The position numbers and the translations under genes were made by a program. 64,000 nucleotides of DNA, from contig OZ239144.1 in NCBI GenBank assembly GCA_965194505.1, forward strand, positions 62,001-126,000, read 5' to 3'. Shown here in pieces: positions 9,061 through 17,784 of this stretch (the stretch's first letter is position 1; each line of letters starts with the position of its first letter). This DNA is from Hahnella aquatica (GTDB lineage: Bacteria; Pseudomonadota; Gammaproteobacteria; Burkholderiales; Burkholderiaceae_A). The notes beneath the pieces were generated by a model that did no database searches, was not told the DNA's origin, and saw only the letters and a program-made list of their open reading frames with translations.

Positions 9061-9081
9061 GATCGCGAGGGCCGATCAGGA

Positions 9082-10503
<1,422 letters not shown>

Positions 10504-10534
10504 CTCGCGCTCCTTTCTTGGTTCAAGTGGATGT

Positions 10535-10620
10535 CGCGAGCGCCGTTAACCGCCAAGCGACACGGGTGTCGCCTGGCTGCCCAAGCCTGGGAGAAAGACT
10601 CTCGCAGCGCTCCTTGGGCA
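10535..10620 (-). promoter_or_regulatory. SAH riboswitch controlling ahcY-metF
   Basis: On the minus strand an 8-bp P1 stem forms from UGCCCAAG (10620-10613) and CUUGGGCA (10585-10578). Inside it is the conserved GAGCGCUGCGA core, and CCAGG precedes the P1 3' strand. A long hairpin follows, GCCAGGCGACAC pairing with GUGUCGCUUGGC. Then AACGGCGCUC places GCGCUC (10543-10538) to pair back to GAGCGC (10612-10607) as the class-defining pseudoknot. Known SAH riboswitches switch ahcY operons on when SAH accumulates. It lies 32 bases from the start codon, so the mode could be translational. Confidence 0.95.
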
Positions 10621-10627
10621 ATCCAGG

Positions 10628-10656
10628 ATTCTCGCCGCGATCGGCCGCCCGGTCAA
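10628..10656 (-). promoter_or_regulatory. Sigma-70-type promoter for ahcY-metF
   Basis: TTGACC (10656-10651) and GAGAAT (10633-10628) are separated by 17 bases. Initiation about 7 bases downstream would start the RNA right at the base of the riboswitch P1 stem. Position relative to the riboswitch is the main support. Confidence 0.6.
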
Positions 10657-10682
10657 GGCTGCCCCTTCGCGGCGTGTGCAGC

Positions 10683-10702
10683 GCCCCCCGATGCCCCCCG
10701 AT
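10683..10702. repeat. Tandem 10-mer repeat in the metK-ahcY gap
   Basis: Two perfect copies of GCCCCCCGAT lie head to tail and are followed by a partial third copy (GCCCTCC). They sit upstream of the ahcY -35 element. Function is unknown; it may be a protein-binding site or a simple-sequence expansion. Confidence 0.6.
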
Positions 10703-10711
10703 GCCCTCCAA

Positions 10712-10727
10712 GGATCCTCGAGGATCC
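10712..10727. repeat. Perfect 16-bp palindrome just after metK
   Basis: GGATCCTCGAGGATCC is fully self-complementary and starts 8 bases beyond the metK stop. It could fold as a small hairpin protecting or ending the metK transcript, but no T-run follows on either strand, so it is not a classical intrinsic terminator. Confidence 0.5.
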
Positions 10728-10735
10728 CCGAATCC

Positions 10736-11899
10736 CTAAAGGCAGCGGCTGCGCAGGGCTTCAGCCCGGTCGGTGTGCTCCCAGCTGAACTCCGGCTCCT
10801 CACGGCCAAAGTGGCCATAGGCAGCCGTCTTCCGATAGATCGGCCGCAGCAGGTCGAGCATCTGCACGATGCCCTTGGGCCGCAGGTCGAAGACCTCACG
10901 AACAGCCTCGGCGATGCGCTCATCTGGCACCACCCCGGTGCCCTCGGTGCTCACCATGATGGAGGTGGGCTGGGCCACGCCGATGGCGTAGCTGATCTGA
11001 ATCAGGGCCTTTTTGGCCAGGCCCGCCGCCACGATGTTCTTGGCCACATACCGGCCGGCATAGGCGGCGGAGCGGTCGACCTTGGAGGGGTCCTTGCCCG
11101 AGAATGCACCACCACCGTGAGGGGCCGCGCCGCCGTAGGTGTCGACGATGATCTTGCGGCCGGTGAGGCCACAGTCGCCCTGCGGCCCGCCAATGACAAA
11201 TCGGCCTGTGGGGTTGACCAGGTACTTCACGTTGCCCTTGACCAACTCCTTGGGCAGCACGGGCTTGATGACCTGCTCAATCACCGCCTCTCGAAGCGCC
11301 TCGAGGCCGATGTCTGCATCGTGCTGGGTGGAGAGCACCACGGTGTCGATGGCCACCGGCCGGCCATTTTCGTAGCGCAGGGTGACCTGCGACTTGGCGT
11401 CGGGACGCAGCCATGGCAGTCGGCCATCTCGGCGCAGCAGTGACTGGCGCTCGACCAGGCGGTGGGCGATGTGAATGGCCGCGGGCATGAGGCTCGGGGT
11501 TTCATCGCAGGCATAACCGAACATGAGGCCCTGGTCGCCAGCACCCTGGTCGAGGTTGTCGTCATGGGCCTTGTTCACGCCCTGCGCGATGTCGGGGCTC
11601 TGTTTGTCATAGGCCACGAGCACGGCACAGCCCTTGTGATCGATGCCGTAGTCGGTGTTGTCGTAGCCGATGCCCTTGAGGGTTTCACGGGCCACCTGGA
11701 TGTAGTCAACGTTGGCGGTGGTGGTGATCTCGCCGGCCAGCACCACGAGCCCGGTGTTGCAAAGGGTTTCGGCGGCCACCCGTGCATGCGGGTCCTGCTC
11801 AAAGATGGCGTCGAGGATGGCGTCGGAGATCTGGTCTGCGACCTTGTCGGGGTGTCCCTCGGAAACCGATTCCGAGGTGAAGAGATGGCTTGCTGGCAT
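10736..11899 (-). CDS. metK: S-adenosylmethionine synthetase
   Basis: A 387-aa enzyme making SAM from methionine and ATP. The N-terminus LFTSESVSEGHPDK is diagnostic. GAGDQGLMFGYA, the GGGAFSGKDPSKVDRSAAY phosphate-binding region and the C-terminal FSWEHTD follow. The reading frame is open to 11968, but homology and a GGAG Shine-Dalgarno support the ATG at 11899. Its leader can fold so that the Shine-Dalgarno is paired (11905-11949). With ahcY and metF downstream on the same strand this is a methyl-cycle cluster, although the ahcY promoter and riboswitch separate the units. Confidence 0.97.
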   Translation of the reverse strand: MPASHLFTSESVSEGHPDKVADQISDAILDAIFEQDPHARVAAETLCNTGLVVLAGEITTTANVDYIQVARETLKGIGYDNTDYGIDHKGCAVLVAYDKQSPDIAQGVNKAHDDNLDQGAGDQGLMFGYACDETPSLMPAAIHIAHRLVERQSLLRRDGRLPWLRPDAKSQVTLRYENGRPVAIDTVVLSTQHDADIGLEALREAVIEQVIKPVLPKELVKGNVKYLVNPTGRFVIGGPQGDCGLTGRKIIVDTYGGAAPHGGGAFSGKDPSKVDRSAAYAGRYVAKNIVAAGLAKKALIQISYAIGVAQPTSIMVSTEGTGVVPDERIAEAVREVFDLRPKGIVQMLDLLRPIYRKTAAYGHFGREEPEFSWEHTDRAEALRSRCL

Positions 11900-11904
11900 G
11901 GTTG

Positions 11905-11949
11905 GCTCCACGGTGATCGTTGGCCTTGCGGCCGCTTGCAGCGTGGAGC
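11905..11949 (-). promoter_or_regulatory. Structured metK leader: hairpin sequestering the Shine-Dalgarno
   Basis: On the minus strand GCUCCACG (11949-11942) is perfectly complementary to CGUGGAGC (11912-11905). The second copy contains GGAG, the metK ribosome-binding site, 6 bases before the ATG. Between them GGCC-GCAA-GGCC (11933-11922) makes a 4-bp helix closed by a GNRA tetraloop. The fold would block initiation. It does not match a riboswitch class I can recognise, so a regulatory role is inferred from structure and from the SAM-synthetase gene it precedes. Confidence 0.45.
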
Positions 11950-12045
11950 ACAGGGAGACCAGATGCATACGCTTTAGCGGTATTTGAAACGCTCATCGCC
12001 CCGCAAGTTGTCGATTAAATCGGCGATTCAGTCACTATAGACCCT

Positions 12046-12912
12046 ATGCAAGCATTGTTCAAAATCGGTGCCCAGCTACCCCTGTGGCTGCTGCGAGGCC
12101 TGGGGCATGCCTTTGGCTGGCTCACCTGGATGGCCTCTGCGCGGTATCGGCGCAGCTTTCGGGCCAACTGGGTGCGGGGCCTTCAGGTGCTGCAGGCCAA
12201 GGGCCTTCTCACATCCGAGCCGTCGATGGCTGGTGCGATTGGCCGGGCCGGATGGCTGGTGACCGAGCTGCCCAAGATCTGGTGCGACCCCAGGGCCGAG
12301 CAGGCCATGCCCATGGCGGGGCTTGCCCACCTCGATGCGGTGCTGGCCGGCGGCCACGGCGCCCTGGTGCTCACCCCGCATCTGGGTGCCTTCGAACTGG
12401 CACCTCGGGTGATTGGCCGCCATCACCCCATGACGGTGCTCTACCGACCTTCTCGCAAGCCCGCCGTGGAGCGACTGCTGCAGGCGCTTCGGCCCACACC
12501 GGTGGTGAAGACGGCGCCAGCCACTGCGGCCGGTGTTCGACAGCTCATGCGATGCCTTCGGGCCGGTGAAACGGTGGGCATGCTGCCCGACCAGGTGCCC
12601 GGCCAGGGCGATGGGGCATGGGCGCCATTTTTTGGGGAGCCCGCCTACACCATGACCCTGCCCTTGCGGCTCGCCCAGGCCACGGGGGCTGGCATCGTCT
12701 GGGCCAGCGCCCTGCGCACCCCGGGCGGCTGGCAGCTCGTGCTTGAGCCCTGGGTGCCGGCCGGAGGCCTGCCCTCCGATGCCGACCTGGGCCCTTGGCT
12801 GGCCGCCCTCAATGAGAAGGTCGAGGGCCTGATTGCGCGGGCCCCGCAGGACTACCTCTGGGCCTACAACCGCTTCAAGGTGCCGGCAGGCCGGGCCCCC
12901 GCCCATGCGTGA
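12046..12912 (+). CDS. Lysophospholipid/lipid A acyltransferase, LpxL (HtrB) family, copy 1
   Basis: A 288-aa inner-membrane acyltransferase of the LpxL/LpxM family, which adds secondary acyl chains to lipid A. The N-terminus has a hydrophobic segment. The HX4D/E catalytic motif appears as HLGAFE, followed by LYRPSRKP and MLPDQVPGQGDG, typical of the family. It is divergent from metK. The ATG of the next acyltransferase lies 8 bp inside its end, so the two are coupled. Which lipid A position each acylates cannot be told from sequence. Confidence 0.9.
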   Translation: MQALFKIGAQLPLWLLRGLGHAFGWLTWMASARYRRSFRANWVRGLQVLQAKGLLTSEPSMAGAIGRAGWLVTELPKIWCDPRAEQAMPMAGLAHLDAVLAGGHGALVLTPHLGAFELAPRVIGRHHPMTVLYRPSRKPAVERLLQALRPTPVVKTAPATAAGVRQLMRCLRAGETVGMLPDQVPGQGDGAWAPFFGEPAYTMTLPLRLAQATGAGIVWASALRTPGGWQLVLEPWVPAGGLPSDADLGPWLAALNEKVEGLIARAPQDYLWAYNRFKVPAGRAPAHA

Positions 12913-13780
12913 AGGCTTTATTCAGGCAGGGCTCTGGGTTGCCGCTTCCATCGCAAGGCTGCCGCGACCTCTGCGCCGACGCATGGAGGAAGGCCTGGGC
13001 TGGCTGCTGTTTTATGTGGTGGCCCGTCGACGTCGGGTGGCGCTTCGCAACCTGGCCCTCTGCCTGCCGAGCCTCTCGCCTGCCGCCCGTCGAAACATCG
13101 CCCGCACGCATTTTGTCTGCTATGCCCGCGCCTTTTTCGATCGCTTCGCCCTGGGGCAGTGCGATGCACCGACGCTCTCCGACTGGGTCGAGGTGGTGGA
13201 TGCCTGGCGGCTCGAGGCACTCAAAGGTCAGCCGGTCATTGTGCTGGCCCCGCATTTTCTCGGCCTCGATGCAGGAGGTGTTCGGCTTCAGTTGCTCACG
13301 CAAATCGTGTCGATGTACTCCAGCCAGCCCAGCCAACGCCTCAATGATTGGGTGCTGTCGGTTCGCAGCCGTTTCAATGAGCCCGTTCTGGTGCCACGCA
13401 ACGATGGCATCGCACGCCTGGCCCGACTGGTGAGGCGCGGCCTTCCCGCCTACTTTCTGCCGGACATGGACTTCGGTGAACGCGATGCCGTCTTTGCCAC
13501 CTTCTTCGGCCAGCCCGCGGCCACGGTGACCAGCGTGGTGCGCCTTGCACAACTGACGGGCGCGGCCGTGCTGCCCCTGGTGACCACCATGACCGAGACC
13601 GGCTATCGGGCTGTGTTCCACCCACCCTGGACCCACGAACGGGATGAAGACCTGTTGGCGGCCGTGCAGCGCATGAATGACTTCATCGAGGCCCGTGTGC
13701 TGGAGGCGCCGAGCCAGTACCTCTGGACCCACCGCCGGTTCAAGACCCGGCCCGCCGAGGCCCCGTCGGTCTATGGATAA
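12905..13780 (+). CDS. Lysophospholipid/lipid A acyltransferase, LpxL (HtrB) family, copy 2
   Basis: A 291-aa paralogue of the preceding gene. The HX4D motif is HFLGLD, followed by SMYSSQPS and YFLPDMDFG, matching the catalytic and substrate regions of the family. The N-terminal part is basic and hydrophobic, fitting a membrane-anchored cytoplasmic-face enzyme. The start was set at 12905 because the longer frame overlaps copy 1 heavily. Its stop overlaps the dapF start by 8 bp. Two tandem copies suggest one enzyme per secondary acyl chain. Confidence 0.9.
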   Translation: MREGFIQAGLWVAASIARLPRPLRRRMEEGLGWLLFYVVARRRRVALRNLALCLPSLSPAARRNIARTHFVCYARAFFDRFALGQCDAPTLSDWVEVVDAWRLEALKGQPVIVLAPHFLGLDAGGVRLQLLTQIVSMYSSQPSQRLNDWVLSVRSRFNEPVLVPRNDGIARLARLVRRGLPAYFLPDMDFGERDAVFATFFGQPAATVTSVVRLAQLTGAAVLPLVTTMTETGYRAVFHPPWTHERDEDLLAAVQRMNDFIEARVLEAPSQYLWTHRRFKTRPAEAPSVYG

Positions 13781-14669
13781 TCCGGGGATGGGCAACCCCT
13801 CTGGCATTCCGTTCACCAAGATGCATGGCGCCGGCAACGACTTCATCGTGATCGATGCGCGGGCCGGGCTGTCGCCCGATGCGCTGGCCCCCGAGCGCCT
13901 GAGGGCCATGGCAGACCGACGCCTGGGCATTGGGGCAGACCAGATCCTTCTGGTGGAGGCCTCACAGAGCCCCGAGGCCGATTTTGTCTACCGAATTTTC
14001 AACGCCGATGGCCACGAGGTGGAGCAGTGCGGAAATGGTGCCCGCTGCTTTGCACGCTATGTGGTTGACCATGGCCTGGCCACCGGCCCCGTGATTCGGG
14101 TGAAGACCAAGGCTGGCCTCATTCAGCCGCGGGTGGAGGCCAGTGGCGATGTCACGGTGGACATGGGCGCGCCAAGGTGGAAGGCCTCGGACCTGCCCTT
14201 CGATGTGCAAGGGCTGCCACAGCGCATGGAGGGGGGCCATGTGTTGTATGGCCTGGATGATGCATCTGGCCAGTGTCACTGGCTCTCTGCAGTCTCGATG
14301 GGCAACCCGCACCTGGTGGAGTGGGTGGCAGATGTAACCGCCTTTCCCGTGGCCCAAGCGGGGCCCTGGCTGGAGTCGCATCCGCGCCTGCCCCGTCGAG
14401 TCAACGCGGGCTATGCCCAGAGGGTGGATGAGGCGACGATTCGCCTTCGTGTCTTTGAGCGTGGGGCGGGTGAGACCCTGTCGTGCGGCACGGGGGCCTG
14501 CGCGGCGGTGGTCTCGGGCATGCTGCATGGCCAGCTCAAAAAAGGAGCGGCGGTGTCGGTATCAACCACCGGTGGCCGCCTGCAGGTGCAGTGGTCTGGC
14601 GAGCCCGGCGCCAGTGTGTTTCTCACGGGCCCTGCGGCCAATGTCTTTGAAGGAGTCTGGTTCTCATGA
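13773..14669 (+). CDS. dapF: Diaminopimelate epimerase
   Basis: A 298-aa (or 293-aa if the ATG at 13788 is used) cofactor-independent racemase that makes meso-diaminopimelate for peptidoglycan and lysine. Both catalytic cysteine motifs are present: EQCGNGARCF (Cys86) and LSCGTGACAAV. The N-terminal KMHGAGNDF is diagnostic. It overlaps the acyltransferase upstream (8 bp) and the DUF484 gene downstream (ATGA). The order dapF-DUF484-xerC matches that in many proteobacteria. Confidence 0.97.
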   Translation: MDNPGMGNPSGIPFTKMHGAGNDFIVIDARAGLSPDALAPERLRAMADRRLGIGADQILLVEASQSPEADFVYRIFNADGHEVEQCGNGARCFARYVVDHGLATGPVIRVKTKAGLIQPRVEASGDVTVDMGAPRWKASDLPFDVQGLPQRMEGGHVLYGLDDASGQCHWLSAVSMGNPHLVEWVADVTAFPVAQAGPWLESHPRLPRRVNAGYAQRVDEATIRLRVFERGAGETLSCGTGACAAVVSGMLHGQLKKGAAVSVSTTGGRLQVQWSGEPGASVFLTGPAANVFEGVWFS

Positions 14670-15370
14670 GTGCAGTCAACGATGCGGCCGTGGCCGCCTT
14701 CCTTCAGGCCCATCCCGATTTTTTTGATCGGCACCCCGACCTGCTCGGAGACCTCGCCATTCCGCATGGCCAGTCCAATGGATCGGTCTCGCTCATTGAA
14801 CGGCAGACCATTGTTCTGCGTGAACGCATCAAGGCGCTGGAGTCGCGCATGACGGCCATGGTCCACAACGCCCAGGACAATCGCCGACTGGAGGACCAGC
14901 TCATGCTGTGGATTCGCGACCTCCTGCAGGGCGCTGATGCCGTGGCACGGGCCGATGGCATGGCAGCTGGCCTGGCCAAGCGCTTCACTTTGCCGGCTGC
15001 GGCCTTGGCCATTTGGGGGCCAATCACCAAGAAGAAGGCCCCGGCCTGGCAGGTGGCAGCAGACAACCCAGCCGTGGCCCTGGCCGATGACCTCATGCGG
15101 CCCATCTGCCTGCCGGTGGTTGCGCACCAGGCGCAGTTGGCCCTGGGCGTGCTCTCGTCCGCCCAGCGCGATGCCGTGCAGGGCGGCTCGGTGGCCATCC
15201 TCCCCCTGCGGGTGGGTGCTGCCCCATCGAGCTTTGGCCTGCTGGTCTTTGGCGCGCCAGACCCCGGTCGCTTCTCACCCGATCAGGGCATCGACTTCCT
15301 TGAGCGTCTATCGGAGTTGGCCAGTGCCGCCTTGCAGTCCCTGGCCAGCCCTCGGCCTGCAACGGACTGA
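14666..15370 (+). CDS. DUF484 family protein
   Basis: A 234-aa protein. The N-terminal FLQAHPDFFDRHPDLL motif defines DUF484, followed by a short coiled segment (LRERIKALESRM) and a GAF-like C-terminal half containing LGVLSSAQRD and LLVFGAPDPGRF. No catalytic residues are evident. It is translationally coupled to dapF and sits 1 bp before xerC, as in E. coli (YigA). Function is unknown; the conserved neighbourhood hints at chromosome or cell-wall upkeep. Confidence 0.88.
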   Translation: MSAVNDAAVAAFLQAHPDFFDRHPDLLGDLAIPHGQSNGSVSLIERQTIVLRERIKALESRMTAMVHNAQDNRRLEDQLMLWIRDLLQGADAVARADGMAAGLAKRFTLPAAALAIWGPITKKKAPAWQVAADNPAVALADDLMRPICLPVVAHQAQLALGVLSSAQRDAVQGGSVAILPLRVGAAPSSFGLLVFGAPDPGRFSPDQGIDFLERLSELASAALQSLASPRPATD

Positions 15371-15371
15371 G

Positions 15372-16343
15372 ATGGCCAATGGCCCAGAAGACTACCTCGG
15401 GCAGTTGGCCCTGCAGCACTACTCTGCCCAGACGATTGATGCCTATCGACGAGACCTCGCGGCCCTGACCGAGGCCCTCGCGGGCCTGCCCTTGGAGGCC
15501 TGCACCACGCAGCAGCTTCGGCCCGTGCTGGCCAAGATGGCCCAGGCCGGGCTCGGGCCGAGGTCTTTGCGCCGAAGGCTTGCAGCCTGGCGAGGCTACT
15601 TCGCATGGCTGGTGAGTCAGCGGGTCCTGACCCAGAATCCGGTGGCCGCATTGAAGGCGCCCAAGGCCGAGCGTTTGCTTCCCAAGGCCCTCTCGGTCGA
15701 TGCAGCCTGCGCCTATGTCTCGGGCACGCAGGCCACAGGAGATGGACCGTTGTCTGGCTGGCAGGCGGCCCGGGCGCGGGCCTTGCTGGAGCTCACCTAT
15801 GCATCGGGCCTTCGGCTCTCGGAGTTGGTGGGCCTGAACCTGGCCCCCTCGGCAGACCCCATGCACGGCTGGGCCGACCTGCAGGAGCAATTGGTCACCG
15901 TGGTGGGAAAGGGCCGCAAGACACGGGTGGTGCCCATGGGCGCCCCGGCGGTGCTGGCCTTGCAAGACTGGCTTGCGGTTCGGGAAAGCCCCTTTGATGC
16001 GCAACGCCAGCAGGCATTGGCGGCCCCGAACCAGCCCTTATTCCTGAACCGAAGGGGCGGTCGGCTCTCCGGGCGCGGCATTGAGCGAGTCTTCACGGCC
16101 CAGGCCCGGCAGTCTGGCCTTGGCCAGGCGGTTCATCCGCACATGCTGCGGCATTCATTCGCCAGCCACCTGCTGCAGTCCAGTGGAGACCTTCGGGCGG
16201 TGCAGGACATGCTCGGCCATGCGCAGATCGCCACCACCCAGGTCTACACCCACCTTGATTTTCAGCGGCTCTCGTCGGTCTACGACGCCGCCCACCCAAG
16301 GGCCAAACGCGTGCAGACCGATGGCGAGAAGGATGCAAAATAG
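15372..16343 (+). CDS. xerC: Tyrosine recombinase XerC
   Basis: A 323-aa site-specific recombinase that, with XerD, resolves chromosome dimers at dif. The N-terminal SAM-like domain spans about residues 1-95. The catalytic domain contains the conserved Arg in YASGLRLSEL, Lys in GKGRK, HxxR in HMLRHSFA, the second His in LGHAQI, and the nucleophile Tyr in TTQVYTHL. The start at 15372 follows the DUF484 stop by one base. Genome context dapF-DUF484-xerC favours XerC rather than XerD. Confidence 0.94.
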   Translation: MANGPEDYLGQLALQHYSAQTIDAYRRDLAALTEALAGLPLEACTTQQLRPVLAKMAQAGLGPRSLRRRLAAWRGYFAWLVSQRVLTQNPVAALKAPKAERLLPKALSVDAACAYVSGTQATGDGPLSGWQAARARALLELTYASGLRLSELVGLNLAPSADPMHGWADLQEQLVTVVGKGRKTRVVPMGAPAVLALQDWLAVRESPFDAQRQQALAAPNQPLFLNRRGGRLSGRGIERVFTAQARQSGLGQAVHPHMLRHSFASHLLQSSGDLRAVQDMLGHAQIATTQVYTHLDFQRLSSVYDAAHPRAKRVQTDGEKDAK

Positions 16344-16347
16344 CCCC

Positions 16348-17322
16348 ATGATTCCTGTCACCATCCTCACCGGCTTTCTGGGTGCCGGCAAAACCACCCT
16401 GCTCAAGCGCCTGCTGCAAGAGGAGCACGGCCAGCGAATGGCTGTCATCGAAAACGAGTTCGGTGCAGAGAGCATCGACAACGAACTCCTCTTTGAAGAC
16501 CGGCAGGAGCGCATTGTCGAGATGAACAATGGCTGCCTGTGCTGCACGGTGCGTGGCGATCTCGTGGAGATGCTGGGCCGCCTGCACGACCGACGCGAGA
16601 AGGGCGAAATTTCTTTTGATCGCGTGGTCATTGAGACCACCGGCCTGGCCGAGCCCGGCCCAGTGGCCCAGACCTTCTTCGTCGACGATGCCGTGGCCGA
16701 GCGCTATCTGCTCGATGCGGTGATCACGGTGATCGATGCCCAGCATGGCCCTCAGCAGCTCGATGAGAATGCAGAGGCGCAGGCGCAGGTGGGCTTTGCA
16801 GACCGCCTGCTGATCTCCAAGTCAGACCTGGTCACGGCCGAGGCATTGACGCGCCTGCAGGACCGGCTTCGTCGCATGAACCCGCGCGCACCCCAGGCGC
16901 TGGTGCATTTCGGAGAGGCCAAGATCGATCAGCTCCTCGACATTGGTGGCTTCCACCTCAATGCGGCCCTGGAGATCGACCCCAACTTCCTTGACACCGA
17001 GGCCCACCATCACCACACCGACGACGTGAGCTCGTTTGTGTTCAAGGCCGACCAGCCGTTTCACAACGACCGATTCGAGGGCTTCATGTCGGCCGTCTCA
17101 CAGGCCTACGGGCCGCAGTTGCTTCGGTACAAGGGCGTGCTCTGGATGAAGGACAACGACCACCAGATGGTTTTCCAGGGGGTTCACATGCTGATGGGCG
17201 GTGACAAGGGCCGGCCATGGAAGGCTGGCGAGCCACGGCAGAGCAGGATTGTCTTCATCGGCCGGCGTCTGCCGAGGGATACAATCGAGAAGGGGCTGCG
17301 CCAATGTCTGGCGCCAGCCTGA
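16348..17322 (+). CDS. COG0523 (CobW/ZNG1-type) GTPase, putative metal chaperone
   Basis: A 324-aa G3E P-loop GTPase. The Walker A motif is in GFLGAGKTTLL, followed by ENEFG and the metal-binding CxCC motif in NNGCLCCTVRGDL. SKSD is the guanine-specificity motif. A short His run (EAHHHHTDD) lies in the C-terminal half. Family members load or protect zinc and other metalloproteins. It begins 4 bases after the xerC stop and is followed within 18 bases by dksA. I infer zinc handling from the CxCC, the His run and the dksA neighbour. Confidence 0.88.
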   Translation: MIPVTILTGFLGAGKTTLLKRLLQEEHGQRMAVIENEFGAESIDNELLFEDRQERIVEMNNGCLCCTVRGDLVEMLGRLHDRREKGEISFDRVVIETTGLAEPGPVAQTFFVDDAVAERYLLDAVITVIDAQHGPQQLDENAEAQAQVGFADRLLISKSDLVTAEALTRLQDRLRRMNPRAPQALVHFGEAKIDQLLDIGGFHLNAALEIDPNFLDTEAHHHHTDDVSSFVFKADQPFHNDRFEGFMSAVSQAYGPQLLRYKGVLWMKDNDHQMVFQGVHMLMGGDKGRPWKAGEPRQSRIVFIGRRLPRDTIEKGLRQCLAPA

Positions 17323-17340
17323 AGAAAATAGAAGGTAGCC

Positions 17341-17772
17341 GTGATGAAGCAAGTAGCATCCAAGATGATCGAAACAGAAGAACAGCTCCTGGCCCAGCCA
17401 GAGAGCGCCTACATGAGCTCGGCCCAGCTCGACTTCTTTCGCCGCCGGCTCGTGGCCCTCGAGGCTGAGCTGCGCTCGAATGCAGGCGAGACCACCGAGC
17501 ACCTGCGTGAGACGGTGCTCGTGCCGGACCCAGCAGATCGCGCCACCATCGAGGAGGAGCATGCCTTGGAGCTGCGAACCCGCGACCGGGAACGCAAGCT
17601 TATCAAGAAAGTGCAGCAGGCCCTGGCCAGCATCGATTCGGGCGAGTACGGCTACTGCGAGGAGACGGGCGAGCCCATCGGCCTGCAGCGGCTGCTCGCA
17701 CGCCCCACGGCCACGCTCTCGATCGAGGCCCAGCAGCGGCGGGAGCTGCGGCAAAAGCAGTTCGGCGACTAG
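17341..17772 (+). CDS. dksA: RNA polymerase-binding transcription factor DksA, zinc-ligand-poor variant
   Basis: A 142-143 aa secondary-channel regulator that works with ppGpp. Starts are GTG 17341 or ATG 17344. The coiled-coil tip carries DPADRA, matching the DxxDxA motif needed for activity. The zinc-finger region reads YGYCEET..ARPTATLSIEAQ, so the four zinc cysteines of E. coli DksA are reduced to one (C105, with T108, S126, A129): a CxxT/SxxA pattern known from some proteobacterial DksA proteins that do not need a full zinc site. It lies downstream of a COG0523 metal chaperone and upstream of argB. Confidence 0.94.
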   Translation: MMKQVASKMIETEEQLLAQPESAYMSSAQLDFFRRRLVALEAELRSNAGETTEHLRETVLVPDPADRATIEEEHALELRTRDRERKLIKKVQQALASIDSGEYGYCEETGEPIGLQRLLARPTATLSIEAQQRRELRQKQFGD

Positions 17773-17784
17773 CCCCGGCGTCTC

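Noticed and set aside
12000..12030. Near-palindrome around CGATTAAATCG in the metK-acyltransferase gap as an operator
   Set aside because: Only 10-11 bp, and no matching second site or known regulator consensus.
11900..12045. Known SAM riboswitch (SAM-I, SAM-II or SAM/SAH class) before metK
   Set aside because: I looked for the kink-turn and four-way junction of SAM-I and for the SAM-II and SAM/SAH cores; none could be fitted. Only the SD-sequestering hairpin is reported.
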